Assembly: GCF_026213295.1 (NCBI RefSeq)
Contig: NC_079415.1
Span: 26,559,059 to 26,623,058 of the forward strand
Reading direction: 5' to 3'
DNA length: 64,000 nt
Source of the DNA: Gadus chalcogrammus
Taxonomy: Eukaryota > Chordata > Actinopteri > Gadiformes > Gadidae
This document shows, in pieces, positions 28,388 through 38,266 of the stretch. Position 1 is the stretch's first letter. Each line of letters begins with the position of its first letter. The position numbers were made by a program, and so were the translations under genes. The notes under the pieces were generated by a model that made no database searches, was not told where the DNA came from, and saw only the letters and a program-made list of their open reading frames with translations.

Positions 28388-29157
28388 ATTGGTTGACGGG
28401 TACACATTTATTTATTTATTTTCAAGTTGTTTGTTACATCATATAAATGTAAAACTAAATATGGTTCTTGATAAAAATAATTAAAGTTTAACTATAATGT
28501 TAACTATATTATATATGTATGCACTGTAACAACAACAGCAGCAAGAATCTAATGTGTAGACTATTCATTCATGAAGTGTTGATAATTCACCTCAAAGGTG
28601 TTGGTTGTACACCAGTCAGAGTACATTCTCACTCTAGAAGTATTAAATAATCAGCTCTGCGAAGTGCTACAAAGCACTGACTTGGAGTACATATTTTCTC
28701 TCTCTGGGGTTCTAGGTTTACACTGCAGGTGTAAGGAAGCACTGAATGAGTGCCCAAAAGTACCACTAATAGAGTACATTTGCACTCTCAAAGTGTTCAA
28801 ATGTAACTCTAAATTTGGAGTACATATTTTGCTCTTCTAACAGTGTTCAGCGAACACTGAACTCTTGGACCTATATATACCCCGAAGTGAGTGTTAAATG
28901 TACACCCATGGAGTACAATGTACACTGTGGTTTTTGCTGTGTAGCATTGGATCGACTCTGTGTTCTGCCAATGTATGCTGAATGTATGTATTTTTTGTAC
29001 CACTACTACACCACGGATCAACGACTCTGTAGCACGATTTGATAGGTAGCATAGATTCACAAGTATATTGTTGCATGGCAGGCAACCAGTCGAAAGCCGT
29101 AATTCGTCAGTTGTAATCAATAGCAAGGACAAAAGAATAACTCATATATTTCCACTC

Positions 29158-29195
<38 letters not shown>

Positions 29196-30722
29196 ATATA
29201 TATATATATATATATATAGGTAATCATCACGCGCAATGTTGACATAGAAATGAAAGACGGGCGTAAACCATCATGGACTGTTTACTGTGAAACGGAATGA
29301 GATTATCCACCTTTCAACAACATCGCAGCCTCCCCCTGTGGAGCGACGAAAAGATCTTTGCCCTCGACGAGTGATAGCATTGGACCTATTATTTAGTGAT
29401 AGTACACCTTTGATGTATTTCTAACCTGCCCACAATGAACTCTGGAATTGAATGTTTATGATGTGGACCTACTTCTGGTGGATTGTTTGTTTAGGGCTGC
29501 ACTTTCAACCCGCATCGGGGTTTGAGCTAATCATTTGTAAGAAAACTAAACGTGACCAGGTTATAGCCTACTATTCACCTGACTTTTAATTATTTATATG
29601 ATTTAAGGCCTTCCTAACGACAACTCACGATTGGGATTGGCTCGTTAGTTGATCACATATATGTTTTTGGAAGTGATGGTCTCATTGTTTTTTTGAAGAC
29701 TGGACAGATATACTTTATATACTTTTGATATTATTTAAGTTTGTCTCACTGGCAAATTATTCAAAGGTCTCATGGCATGCTACTTTATGGACGCTTTAAT
29801 ATAGATATTGGTAGGCCCCAAACACAGTATTTGTGAAAATTCAGTTAATTCAGCCGTGGTGCAGAATCACTGCCACTACGAGCTTGTCGCACGTTGAGCT
29901 TTCCCCAAATGCGCCGTTTCGGTGTCTGTAGCTTTAATGCAAATGAGGAGGAGAGAGGCTGGTCAAGGAGGAGGGTGGGGGTGTGGCCCTGAGCAGCTTG
30001 CAGCCACCGTACCATGCACTCTGTTTACAGTGGATGCATTGCAATGGCGAGGCGCACACAGCCTTTAGCCGTGTTCTTTAAATATTCTAGAACACACGGG
30101 TACTGGAGTCCTGGAGCTCTATATTTAAATAATATCATATTATACAAAGATATCTATATCATATAATATTTATTATCAGGGCCAAAAGCTGTGTGAGCCT
30201 CCAGACAATATCATGAATCTCAAACAACCGCATCGGGTTCACCGACGTCTCTGGTTCTTCCACGTCCACATCAATCTGAAGTAGACTGAACCACGACATG
30301 GAGGTGAAAGGGATTGTTGCCCGCGATTGTTGACCCTGGTTGTCTCGTACCGGAGCCTGGCTGCCGAGGGAGCACCGCCTCGGCAGAGGTCAGCACTAAG
30401 GCAGACCGCCTCCTGCAGCGCCGAGGCGGTGGTCCCTCGGCAGCGGGAAGCGGGGCTCAAGCGTGAGACATTCGCGGCCAACAATCCCTTTCTCCTCCAT
30501 GTCGTGATTTCATGTACTTCAGGGAGTCAAAGCCAAAGTTCCTTTCCCCCAATTCCTTTATAACCATGGCTGAGATAACCCCAACTACAGTCTCGTTGTG
30601 GAAATACAAGAGACGTCAAAGAGCCAACGTGTTATGTGCCATAACACCAACAGCAAACACTTACGTTATAGTGTGTGTAATCACACACACACACACATGT
30701 GGTGCTCGCACGGTCGTGTCTC

Positions 30723-31747
30723 ATAGAGTGGCGAAGTCACGCCCCTTCTGGTAGAGCCCATGGGACCTATGAGATCGAAAAATATGAATGGCTTTCAATC
30801 GAGAGAAAGAAAGTATTTTCTGTTCCCAGTATTTATATGCCCTGGATTAAACATATGTTGTTTGTGGATTTAAATAATAATTTTTCATGCAAAGACAACT
30901 AAAAAAATTTGTGAAGAAGTTTGATAATGTTATGTCTTGTGTGAGGCCGCTTTGTGACCTACAGCTCTTCGCTGCTCTCGACGCGAATGATGTACTTCAG
31001 TGAAGTACACCACCCGCACTTGGAACTCCGGTATAGACATGGCGAACTCTCTGCTCCACTTCACCGCTTTTTTCCAAGGGGAAGATAAAAGCATTGAAAG
31101 AGGTGAAAACCATTATAAGTCGGGACATGTGGAGAGATTCAGTTATGCCGATGGGGAGATTGTCGGTCTTGTCCTAGACAGTCGCAAGGAGCGTGACGTC
31201 ACATACAAGTATGTGACGTACCCTCCATACATGTATGGTGTGTTCCTGAATCCTTGGACAACAGCCTTCCGAGTTGCACGTTTGACGCCGCTTCCGGGCT
31301 CAGAGCATTCATAGCGTTCCTGTTCGTCTTTGTGATTGTGGCATGAAATTGGCTAGTCGTTGTTTATTCTTAGCTACATTAGCCTCTTTAGCAAGCCAGC
31401 CCGAAAACAAACAACGGAACTTTGCATTGTATTGCACGCACAGCAAGACCATGCAATGTATAAATTGGTGCAATCAAGTGTGTTACAAATACTAAAAAAA
31501 TAAATCTCTTCTTGGGCGCAGCCATTTTGTTGAGAAGGTCATCACTGCTCTCGGTTTACTCTCAGATTTTCGAAAGATGAAGACAAAAAGGGGGCGTGCC
31601 TTTGAGAATATGCCCCTGTGTAATCAGGGGCATATAAAGACTTGGAACAGAAATTAATTACTTTCTCTCCATTGAAACCCATTCTTATTTTTTGATCTCA
31701 TAGGTCCCATGGGCTCTATCGGAAGGGGCGTGACTTCGCCACTCTAT
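30723..31747 (+). mobile_element. Nested 1.0-kb element with ~75-bp inverted ends
   Basis: Both termini read inward as ATAGAGTGGCGAAGTCACGC, then CCCTTC, then GAGCCCATGGGACCTATGAG and AAAAATA, with few differences. It interrupts the TTAA-family copy at GTCTC/TGGCGGG, where the undamaged copy reads GTCTCAATGGCGGG. That fits a 2-bp AT target. AT targets plus accessory proteins are known for ISL2EU elements, so this is a possible non-autonomous ISL2EU relative (inference). Confidence 0.55.
31039..31314 (+). CDS. Short ORF, N-terminal piece of a SWIM/YqaJ-type transposon protein
   Basis: A 91-aa frame starts MANSLLHFTAFFQGEDKSIE and runs RGENHYKSGHVERFSYADGE, IVGLVLDSRKERDV. The GENHYKSGHVxxFxxxDGEIVG pattern resembles the start of transposon-linked proteins that carry a SWIM zinc finger and a YqaJ-type nuclease domain in fish. 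Neither the zinc ligands nor the nuclease domain is present here, and the frame ends early in unrelated sequence. Codons upstream of 31039 are open but have no support. It is the only ORF of note within the element 30723-31747, and is probably a remnant. Family assignment is from memory and moderate at best. Confidence 0.4.
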   Translation: MANSLLHFTAFFQGEDKSIERGENHYKSGHVERFSYADGEIVGLVLDSRKERDVTYKYVTYPPYMYGVFLNPWTTAFRVARLTPLPGSEHS

Positions 31748-32055
31748 TGGCGGGCCAAATTATCTGGTCGGGCAAGGCAGAGAAAGGGGAGGAGCTTGGA
31801 TCCTTTATGACGACATATGGGACCACATCCCAAATCAGCGGCGCTTGAGCCTCAGTTGTTTCAAAGGTGAGCAGAACACCTGCTCGTTTTCCCCTAGCCA
31901 CTTGGGGACCATCGGCAGGCTAGGGGAATTCATATTTATGTTAGAAAACCTCATAAAGTGAGATTTGCATGCCATGGGACCTTTAAACAAAGATTTATGA
32001 AGCTCGTGCCTGGAGTTATTCTGCCCCACGCAAGTTTTGTTCCACTTTCAAAGCG

Positions 32056-32070
32056 CCTCTAGGTGGCAGC
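32056..32070 (+). promoter_or_regulatory. CTCF-like motif
   Basis: CCTCTAGGTGGCAGC departs from the CTCF core at one position and is preceded by AGCG. It sits just outside the right end of the TTAA-family element at 29765-31982. Confidence 0.35.
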
Positions 32071-33030
32071 AGAGTGTTGAAGCTATTATGTTGCCCCATG
32101 TCATTTGGGTTTTTGGTTTAGTTGTATTATTTATTCATTAAACATTCATGTGACGGTAATTGAAAACGACATTAATATTGCAAATTATTTGAATGTATAA
32201 TACACGATACAAACATAGAATGAATAGAATACATGTTTGTATGTCTATACAAACATGTAATACAAATAAAATAACAATACAAATTGAGGGGTTTACATGA
32301 AGGCACTTTGACTACAGATAATGTCTCTATTTCCCGATTTCCTTCATAAAGACTGAGGGTTTTTTGTGGGTTACGATTTATTAAGGTGAACTATATTCCA
32401 TAAACAAAATTACTATGATTTCCAGAATTTGAATCATAGTACCCAAGAATAAACATTTTACTGGAAAGGGTCAAATCAGGGCATGTATAATTGTCAAGTT
32501 ATCCAGATGTTAAAGTACCTAAATTCAGCTCTGCCCAAACTTGAAAATGGCTTGTTCAACACAAAAGATGCAAAGGGACAACTCTGTTCCAATCTGGTGA
32601 TTTATTTTCTTTGAGATGGATTTGATGGTTGTTGAAACATTTGGGTATTTGTATGGAATTAGGTGAGGTAGCAGATTGATGGCACATAAAGTGGAATTCC
32701 AGAAGAATAGGTTGATAACCTTCAAGATAAACAAAAGGACAAATAAAATTCCACATCAGTATGCTTCCAAATCATAATCATTGAACAAAACATCTCATGT
32801 TTTTTACCAAAGTAATCACACCAGCCTACTGCTTGGTTTACAAACTAAATCAGTATATTCTGTCAATTGCCAGCATTCCCATTATATTTAACTTGGACCC
32901 TCATTTAAATTCAAAACAGATCCAAATCAAACAGAAAACGGCAAACAAATGATTCCTTCAGACACAATTTTTGAACTAGTCCACACCAGTTGCGGCTGTG
33001 GTTGAACATAAGCTGTGTCTGTAGGCTGAG
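32071..33030. other. No gene seen
   Basis: AT-rich sequence between two transposon blocks. Open frames are short and without recognisable motifs. Confidence 0.5.
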
Positions 33031-33299
33031 GAGACCGTGCAAAGAGGGCTCGTTAAGCTAACTCCAAACATTTTATATGGAGTTAGAATCATGCCAAAAC
33101 CCCACACACACGCAAAACGTTTTTTACTCACGCACAACGATTCACACACACACAAAACGTGTTCACACACAACGATTCACACACACACTCAGTGTGGTTT
33201 GCAAATACAAAACATCATTCACAAACTAATGCATTTTGCTTCAGAAACAAACAGTATGTTTTACACATACAAAGAAACATATTTCTTCAAATACAAAAA

Positions 33300-33440
33300 A
33301 AATCCTCCAAGTACAAACTAAAATCTTTCAAGTACAAACTAAAATCTTTCAAGTACAAACTAAAATCTTTCAAGTACAAACTAAAATCTTTCAAGTACAA
33401 ACTAAATTCTTTCAAGTACAAAAAAAATCTTTCAAGTACA
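33300..33440 (+). repeat. 21-bp minisatellite
   Basis: About six tandem copies of TTTCAAGTACAAACTAAAATC with small end variants. The period is a multiple of three, so an accidental frame repeats KSFKYKL. Confidence 0.9.
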
Positions 33441-33510
33441 CAAAACAATTCTACAAGTAAAGAACGCTGAAAGTTGCACGCTGATCTGAAGGCATTTGTA
33501 CGACGGAGTA

Positions 33511-34285
33511 TTAGGGCCACACGTGAAGAAAAAAAATATTTTTGCCGTGACGAGATTAAAGTCGACACGTGGACATTAAACTCGAAATGTCGACAATAAA
33601 GTTGAAATGTCATGTCGACTTTAATCTCGACGTGTCGACTTTAAACTCGAAATGTCGAAAATAAAGTGGAAGCATCATATCGACTTTAATCTCGACGTGT
33701 CCATTTTCCGTTCCTCTGTCAGCACGCAGACGCTCCGGGCATCCTCCCAAGCGTGCAGCGGATGACCCGAAGTAGTCGGCAATAACCCTGGGGTCATTGT
33801 TTGTGGTATAGGCCTCCATCCAAACAATATAGCGACTAAAACCTTCAATGCAACTACTGATGAGAATGCCGTATGGCTTTAGCTTATCGTACCCATCCAT
33901 ATGCCAGAGTGCATTTCGGCTGTGATATTGCCTGCGCCTCAGACGCCGGCCACGCCTTTGCTCCACACCCTCAGGATCAAGCAACTTGATCAATTGTCTT
34001 ACTGTATTTTGCAACACAACATAACCTTTATGTATTGCACGGAGGTGCAACCATCTGTATCTTTGCATCTGCCAATTTCCCATGTTAAACCCGATTCTGA
34101 AATACAATTTTGCCAAATGTCTACACAAGCCATTGGATTCAGTGCAGGCCCTTGGAGCGGTTGCTATCCCTCCCAACTAATTTCAACTGTATTCTCGACA
34201 TTTCGAGTTTGATGTCGACATGTTCGACGCGTCGACTTTAATCTCGTCACGGCAAAAAATATATATTCTTCATGTGTGGCCCTAA
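33511..34285 (-). mobile_element. Integrase-type DNA transposon remnant (IS3EU-like)
   Basis: A 775-bp element with inverted ends. Each end reads inward TTAGGGCCACAC, then GAAGAA, then TTTTTGCCGTGACGAGATTA and AAGTCGAC. It is flanked by TA on both sides. Subterminal zones are packed with GTCGACTTTAA/CTCGAAATGTCGA repeats. It contains a truncated transposase frame on the minus strand. The IS3EU assignment rests on the integrase-like ORF. Confidence 0.65.
33610..34176 (-). pseudogene. Integrase-core transposase, C-terminally truncated
   Basis: The 188-aa frame contains ALWHMDGYDKLKPYGILISS, CIEGFSRYIVWMEAYTTNND and ARLGGCPERLRADRGTEN, a DDE integrase core. The first Asp is in HMDG and the second in RADRGTEN. 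The third catalytic residue (Glu) should lie downstream. Instead the frame runs after TENGHVE into the element's subterminal repeats (near 33690), so the last third is lost. The N-terminal part (RIGFNMGNWQMQRYRWLHLR) is a helix-turn-helix-like region. The protein cannot be active. It most resembles the integrase-like proteins of fish IS3EU elements (memory, not tested). Confidence 0.55.
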
Positions 34286-35083
34286 TACATTTGCGTGTGG
34301 ATCAGCAAGGCGGAAAATTTGTGCCAAAAGTCACGTGACAAACAAATGTCCTGTGATTCACACTACACAACAGCAGGTGGTGCTATTGAGTCAGTTTGAG
34401 GCCGCCAGGACGATCTTTTTTTCTCCCCAAAATCTTTATTCGTTTGGTTCACGTGACTCACTGTAGCTTTGCGCCGCCATCTTGACGACCGATCCCACCC
34501 ACTGACCCACTGATATCAGTGGTAACTCAGCACCATCAACAACACCTACGACCACAATCAAACAATAAGGATGCGCTTTTATTCTCTTTAGTGCAGGTAA
34601 TGAAAGGTTCTGAAAGATGGCATATCCATGTAGCTTACTAATGAATAAAATGCATACAAAAAACGTTGAAATATGACCCACTATGTTCTGCTTCATATAC
34701 CCAATGTTGACATCGTCCCAGCCAAGGAGTGGTATTAATAAATCATTCATTGTCCAAAATAATCCATAATAATTCAAATCGGGTTGTGTTGTGGGTACAA
34801 AATGAATCTTAGAGAAAACTCGTCCCAAGCGTCCCCGGCGAAATTATCATCTATGATTTGATGACTGATTTCAACGATCAATGATAGTAACCCACCACAA
34901 ACTGTTCACAAGAAGTCACAAATATATAGTACTTAACTTTGCCATTATCAGATAAAGATTATTGGTGGCCAAGTGCCTCACTTTAGCGTCCTTCACCCAT
35001 CCAGCCACAGCATATTGGTAGGCATCAGTGCTCTTGAACGCTTTCAAGATAGCTCCACTCATGCGCGCAGATGGGGGCAAGTG

Positions 35084-35618
35084 CCCCTGACTGCAGCCCG
35101 CAGATCGAGGAGGAGCTAAATGTGGGCGGGGTTAAACGTTTAACCCCGCCCACATTTAAGGAAAATTCCGCGCAGCATCATGGACTCAGACGGAAATACG
35201 TTCTCCCGCTTTCTGCAGAAAGCGGGAGAACGTATTTCCGTCTGAGTCCATGATACTTTTCTGCCTAGAGGTAAGTTGCCGCTCTCTGTTCGTGTACATT
35301 ATACACGAACAGTAAGTCATCGTGCTGTGTGCTGTGCTGTGCTGTATTGATGTTTGAGAATGTGCTGCCGGATCTCCGCCACCAGATGGCGCCCGAGAGG
35401 GTAAAACCATGGGTTAAACGTTTAGACCCACCCAGATTTAGCTCCTCTTCGATCTGCGGGCTGAAGTCAGGGGCACTTGAGTTCTGCAGAAAGCGGGAGA
35501 ACGTATTTCCGTCTGAGTCCATGATGCTGCGCGGAATTTTCCTTAAATGTGGGCGGGGTTAAACGTTTAACCCCGCCCACATTTAGCTCCTCCTCGATCT
35601 GCGGGCTGCAGTCAGGGG
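35084..35618. repeat. Nested palindrome: 137-bp inverted repeat with inner perfect palindromes
   Basis: Arms 35084-35220 and 35482-35618 are exact reverse complements by eye. Each arm contains a perfect 40-bp palindrome (35118-35157 and 35545-35584). The left arm runs into a perfect 78-bp palindrome (35177-35254, centre CTGCAG). The 261-bp spacer holds a hairpin (35286-35312), a CTCF-type motif (35379-35393) and a third, diverged copy of the arm sequence (about 35412-35476). Confidence 0.9.
35379..35393 (+). promoter_or_regulatory. CTCF-type motif inside palindrome spacer
   Basis: CCACCAGATGGCGCC matches the CTCF core consensus at every position. It lies in the spacer of the long inverted repeat 35084-35618. 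Confidence 0.45.
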
Positions 35619-35688
35619 TTACTCGATGGGGGGGGGGACGGGGGGGACATGTCCCCCTCAGATTCAAAGTGACCCCCCCACTCTGTCC

Positions 35689-35862
35689 CTACATAAGGCG
35701 ACAAACATCGCCGGTAAAACGGAGGATTGATGTTCCGTTAGTTAGACTACATAAGGGGACAAACACCGCCGGTAAAACGGAGGGTTGATGTTCCGTTAGT
35801 TAGACTACATAAGGGGACAAACACCGCCGGTAAAACAGAGGATTAACGTTCCGTTAGTTCGA
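35689..35862 (+). repeat. 58-bp tandem repeat, three copies
   Basis: Copies start at 35689, 35747 and 35805 with CTACATAAGG (third CTACATAAGGGGACAAACAC). Each contains CGCCGGTAAAAC and TTCCGTTAGTT. A few substitutions separate them. Confidence 0.9.
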
Positions 35863-36299
35863 CTAATTTACATGCAGCGCGCATTGAGAGCCTGGCGTTT
35901 GTGTGCTACGACTAATGGTGCGTTCCAGTTGTGCACGAATGTCAGAATTTCCGTGCTCCAAGTCAGAATTGTAATCAGAACCCCCCGTGAAGTTGGATCT
36001 CCAACTCAGAAAGTCGGATTAATCTCACCAGCCAGACATAGAATTCATGCTATCTGCTACTCACGTAAAAAGTAGTTAGATGTTTTGTTTTTACGTTTGT
36101 GAGGCTGGGACGCGCTGGGAGCACTCAACTTTGGGGTTAAGTTTTCCGAGCTCCAAGTTCCGACTTTCAGTGTAAATTGAACACACCATAAGGCACGACT
36201 CTCACTCCCCAGGGTCCTAAAGAGGAACTGGTAGCTCAGCCGCGCCTGTACCTGTTGCGGTGATCATTATGACAGAGCGGGTGCAATGAAGAAACAAAA

Positions 36300-36347
36300 A
36301 TGAAGAAGCAAAAAACAATCAGAGCGTTTTTTCAAAAAACAAACAAA
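36300..36347 (+). CDS. hAT transposase-type exon 1
   Basis: The frame MKKQKTIRAFFQKTNK ends at a good donor (GTAAGTAG). Short basic starts of the form KKQ-x-T-I-x-x-FF are characteristic of hAT proteins of the ZMYM1-like type in fish. An upstream ATG is followed at once by a stop. The exon is phase 0 and joins 36961-37296 in frame. Confidence 0.5.
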
Positions 36348-36960
36348 GTAAGTAGGCTATCCTATCCTACGCCTGTTGCCTGTTGACTTTCCCAGATGTG
36401 GCAGCTAATCGTTTTGTATTGTTGAGTAGCTAGTGACATTAATAAACGGCATTTACTCTTGACTGAAGTAGGCTAAATGTAAAATAAAAGTATTTTTATG
36501 CCGTGGGTGAATAGCTTTAATGTTTTTTTTCATTTTTATGTATAATCTTAGAAAATTCCTAAAGACATTTTGAGTGTGCCTGGCTCTGACCCATACCTTG
36601 TCATTCTCTTTAGCTAGCTACCTACCTACACTCTAGTGATAATGTCACACACTCTAGCTGTGAACATTCTACCAATACACACCCATACATTTTTATGGCC
36701 TGATTTTTGGAGATTTATCTGCAAACTGTTTGGCTTAGAAAAGTCATAGCACTAATCTCCCGACCGAGCCGCCGTTTTGGTACCTTTTTGTGTGTGTGCG
36801 ACAAAAACTGGGAGGAGTAGTCGACCGAATAACGTAGAGAAGAATACAATATTATAATAACTATGGTGGATAGTAGTAGTGTGCTTTTCCAGGCACACTA
36901 ATAAGAAACTGTTAAGTGAAATTATAAGATTTTAAATGTTATTATCCTCCTGGCCTGCAG

Positions 36961-37296
36961 GCAATTCCTGATGACAGTGAGGCAGGCCCTAGTCAGTCAA
37001 GAAAGAGACTGCATGAGGAAGGAGAGAAAGAAGGAATACAGACAGAAGAAGCAGGGACAGAACAAGGAGGGAAAGGAGGAATACAGACAGAAGAAGGGGA
37101 CAGCCACAGTAGAAAAAGACTGCATGAGGAAGGAGGGAAAGAAGGAATACAGACAGAAGAAGCAGGGACAGAACAAGGAGGGACAGGAGGCGACACAGAT
37201 GGAAAGGAAGTTGACATGATAATGACATATACAAAGCCAAATCAACCTGACCCTTTTCAGTGCAAACCATTGGCCCATAGGCTATTACGAAAGTAA
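36961..37296 (+). CDS. hAT transposase-type exon 2 with internal duplication
   Basis: After a CCTGCAG acceptor the frame reads AIPDDSEAGPSQSRKRLHEE, a Glu/Gly-rich stretch, a second SRKRLHEE, then DMIMTYTKPNQPDPFQ, and stops at 37294-37296. The block SRKRLHEEG-KEGIQTEEAGT occurs twice, so part of the exon is duplicated in tandem at the DNA level. The acidic linker and KPNQP motif come before the TTF zinc-finger domain in hAT proteins of this kind. The stop truncates it before that domain. Function is lost or never complete here. Confidence 0.5.
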   Translation, partial: AIPDDSEAGPSQSRKRLHEEGEKEGIQTEEAGTEQGGKGGIQTEEGDSHSRKRLHEEGGKEGIQTEEAGTEQGGTGGDTDGKEVDMIMTYTKPNQPDPFQCKPLAHRLLRK

Positions 37297-37527
37297 CTTG
37301 AGCGCTAGTTAAAGCCCAAATTACACAAAAATAACTTATTGAGTTGAAATAATTTGCTGACAGCTTGGTCCCCCCCAGTTCAAAAATCCCATCTGCGCCC
37401 CTGGCTCCACTGTATTGGGAGGGGTTGTGGACTAAATAAATATATATGTCATGAAGATTGATTTGAGGCAAGCGTGAGGCCGATACGAATGGACTAAAAA
37501 AAACTAGGGGTAACAAATAAGGAATCC

Positions 37528-37640
37528 GTACGGTTTCCGTACGGATTCCGTGCGGATTCCGTACGGTTTCCGTACGGTTTTGCAAGAATTCCGTACGGAA
37601 TCCGTACGGTTTCCGTACGGTTTCCGTACGGATTCCGTAC
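37528..37640 (+). repeat. CCGTACGG-based tandem repeat
   Basis: About ten units of TTCCGTACGG(A/T), 11 nt long, in an alternating pattern. CCGTACGG is itself an 8-bp palindrome. Confidence 0.9.
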
Positions 37641-37646
37641 GGTTTG

Positions 37647-37676
37647 AATGACTAATAGCCGCGGCTATTAGTCATT
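37647..37676. repeat. 30-bp perfect palindrome
   Basis: AATGACTAATAGCC joined to its reverse complement. Two further copies of CACTCCGGCTATTA follow to the right, adjacent to the CCGTACGG repeat. Confidence 0.85.
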
Positions 37677-38149
37677 CACTCCGGCTATTAGTTATTCACT
37701 CCGGCTATTATGTATGCAGAACGAGCCCCTCCCTTCTTTGCTTGACCACTAAGTTTGAAGGCTGTCTAACCCCAATCAGTGAAGAGAAAGACCAGACTAA
37801 AGTACGCATTGTCGAAACTAGAGTGGCAGTCAGTGCCTCCATGTTTCGCCGTAACATAAGGCCTGTGTTGTCTTTACTAGATTTCACTACAATGTAATGA
37901 CCACCCCTAGCTAGTGGAAAATATATTTGTGTCTAGTACCGTGATATATTTGTATATGTTAGGCTATATATTAGATGGCAGTGTGCGAAATCACCATCAT
38001 TATTCGGGATGCCTCATCCCCGATTGTTCGCGATATGCAGTAGCCAGCTCGGCCATAACATTACAATATTTCATGGATGCAAGCAAGCCAAGACAATCGA
38101 TCTATATCTATAGCCTACATGATAACACGCAGGAGACACAGCACCACCA

Positions 38150-38154
<5 letters not shown>

Positions 38155-38213
<59 letters not shown>

Positions 38214-38266
38214 TAAGCACACATTAAGCACACATTAAGCACACATTAAGCACACATTAAGCACAC
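38155..38266 (+). repeat. (CA)n followed by 11-bp tandem repeat
   Basis: CA tract to about 38211, then five copies of CATTAAGCACA. Confidence 0.92.

Larger units (their letters stand above)
26451..29054 (+). mobile_element. 2.6-kb inverted-repeat element carrying gene-like exons
   Basis: The two ends are inverted: AATCTATGCTACCTAGCAAA at 26451 and AATCTATGCTACCTATCAAA read inward from 29054. Both continue with TCGTG and, after a diverged stretch, GGTGTAGTAGTGGT. A weaker inner pair is GGGTACACAGCAAA and GCTACACAGCAAA. Inside are a CCAAT-rich promoter-like stretch near 26990-27005, a putative 5' exon ending at 27158 (CAG/GTAAGA) and a coding exon at 27775-27902. Superfamily not recognised. 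Confidence 0.5.
29765..31982 (-). mobile_element. TTAA-family transposon, inverted, with nested element
   Basis: Same family as 2901-4097 but in the opposite orientation. Ends are AGGTCTCATGGCATG at 29765 and CATGCCATGGGACCT at 31982, followed by TTAA. The left TTAA has mutated to TCAA. The element is interrupted at 30723-31747 by another transposon. Shared interior blocks include GCAAATGAGGAGGAGAGAGG and CTTGCAGCCACCGTACCATG. Confidence 0.75.

Noticed and set aside
33300..33440. CRISPR-like array
   Set aside because: The 21-bp units are contiguous with no unique spacers, and the genome is vertebrate. It is a minisatellite.
34436..34828. 130-aa minus frame starting MGRVFSKIHFVP
   Set aside because: No recognisable domain or splice context. 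It may be transposon sequence, but I cannot support it.
36971..37219. Lys/Glu-rich frame MTVRQALVSQERDC
   Set aside because: Shadow of the hAT-type exon 36961-37296, which has splice sites and a better protein in another frame.
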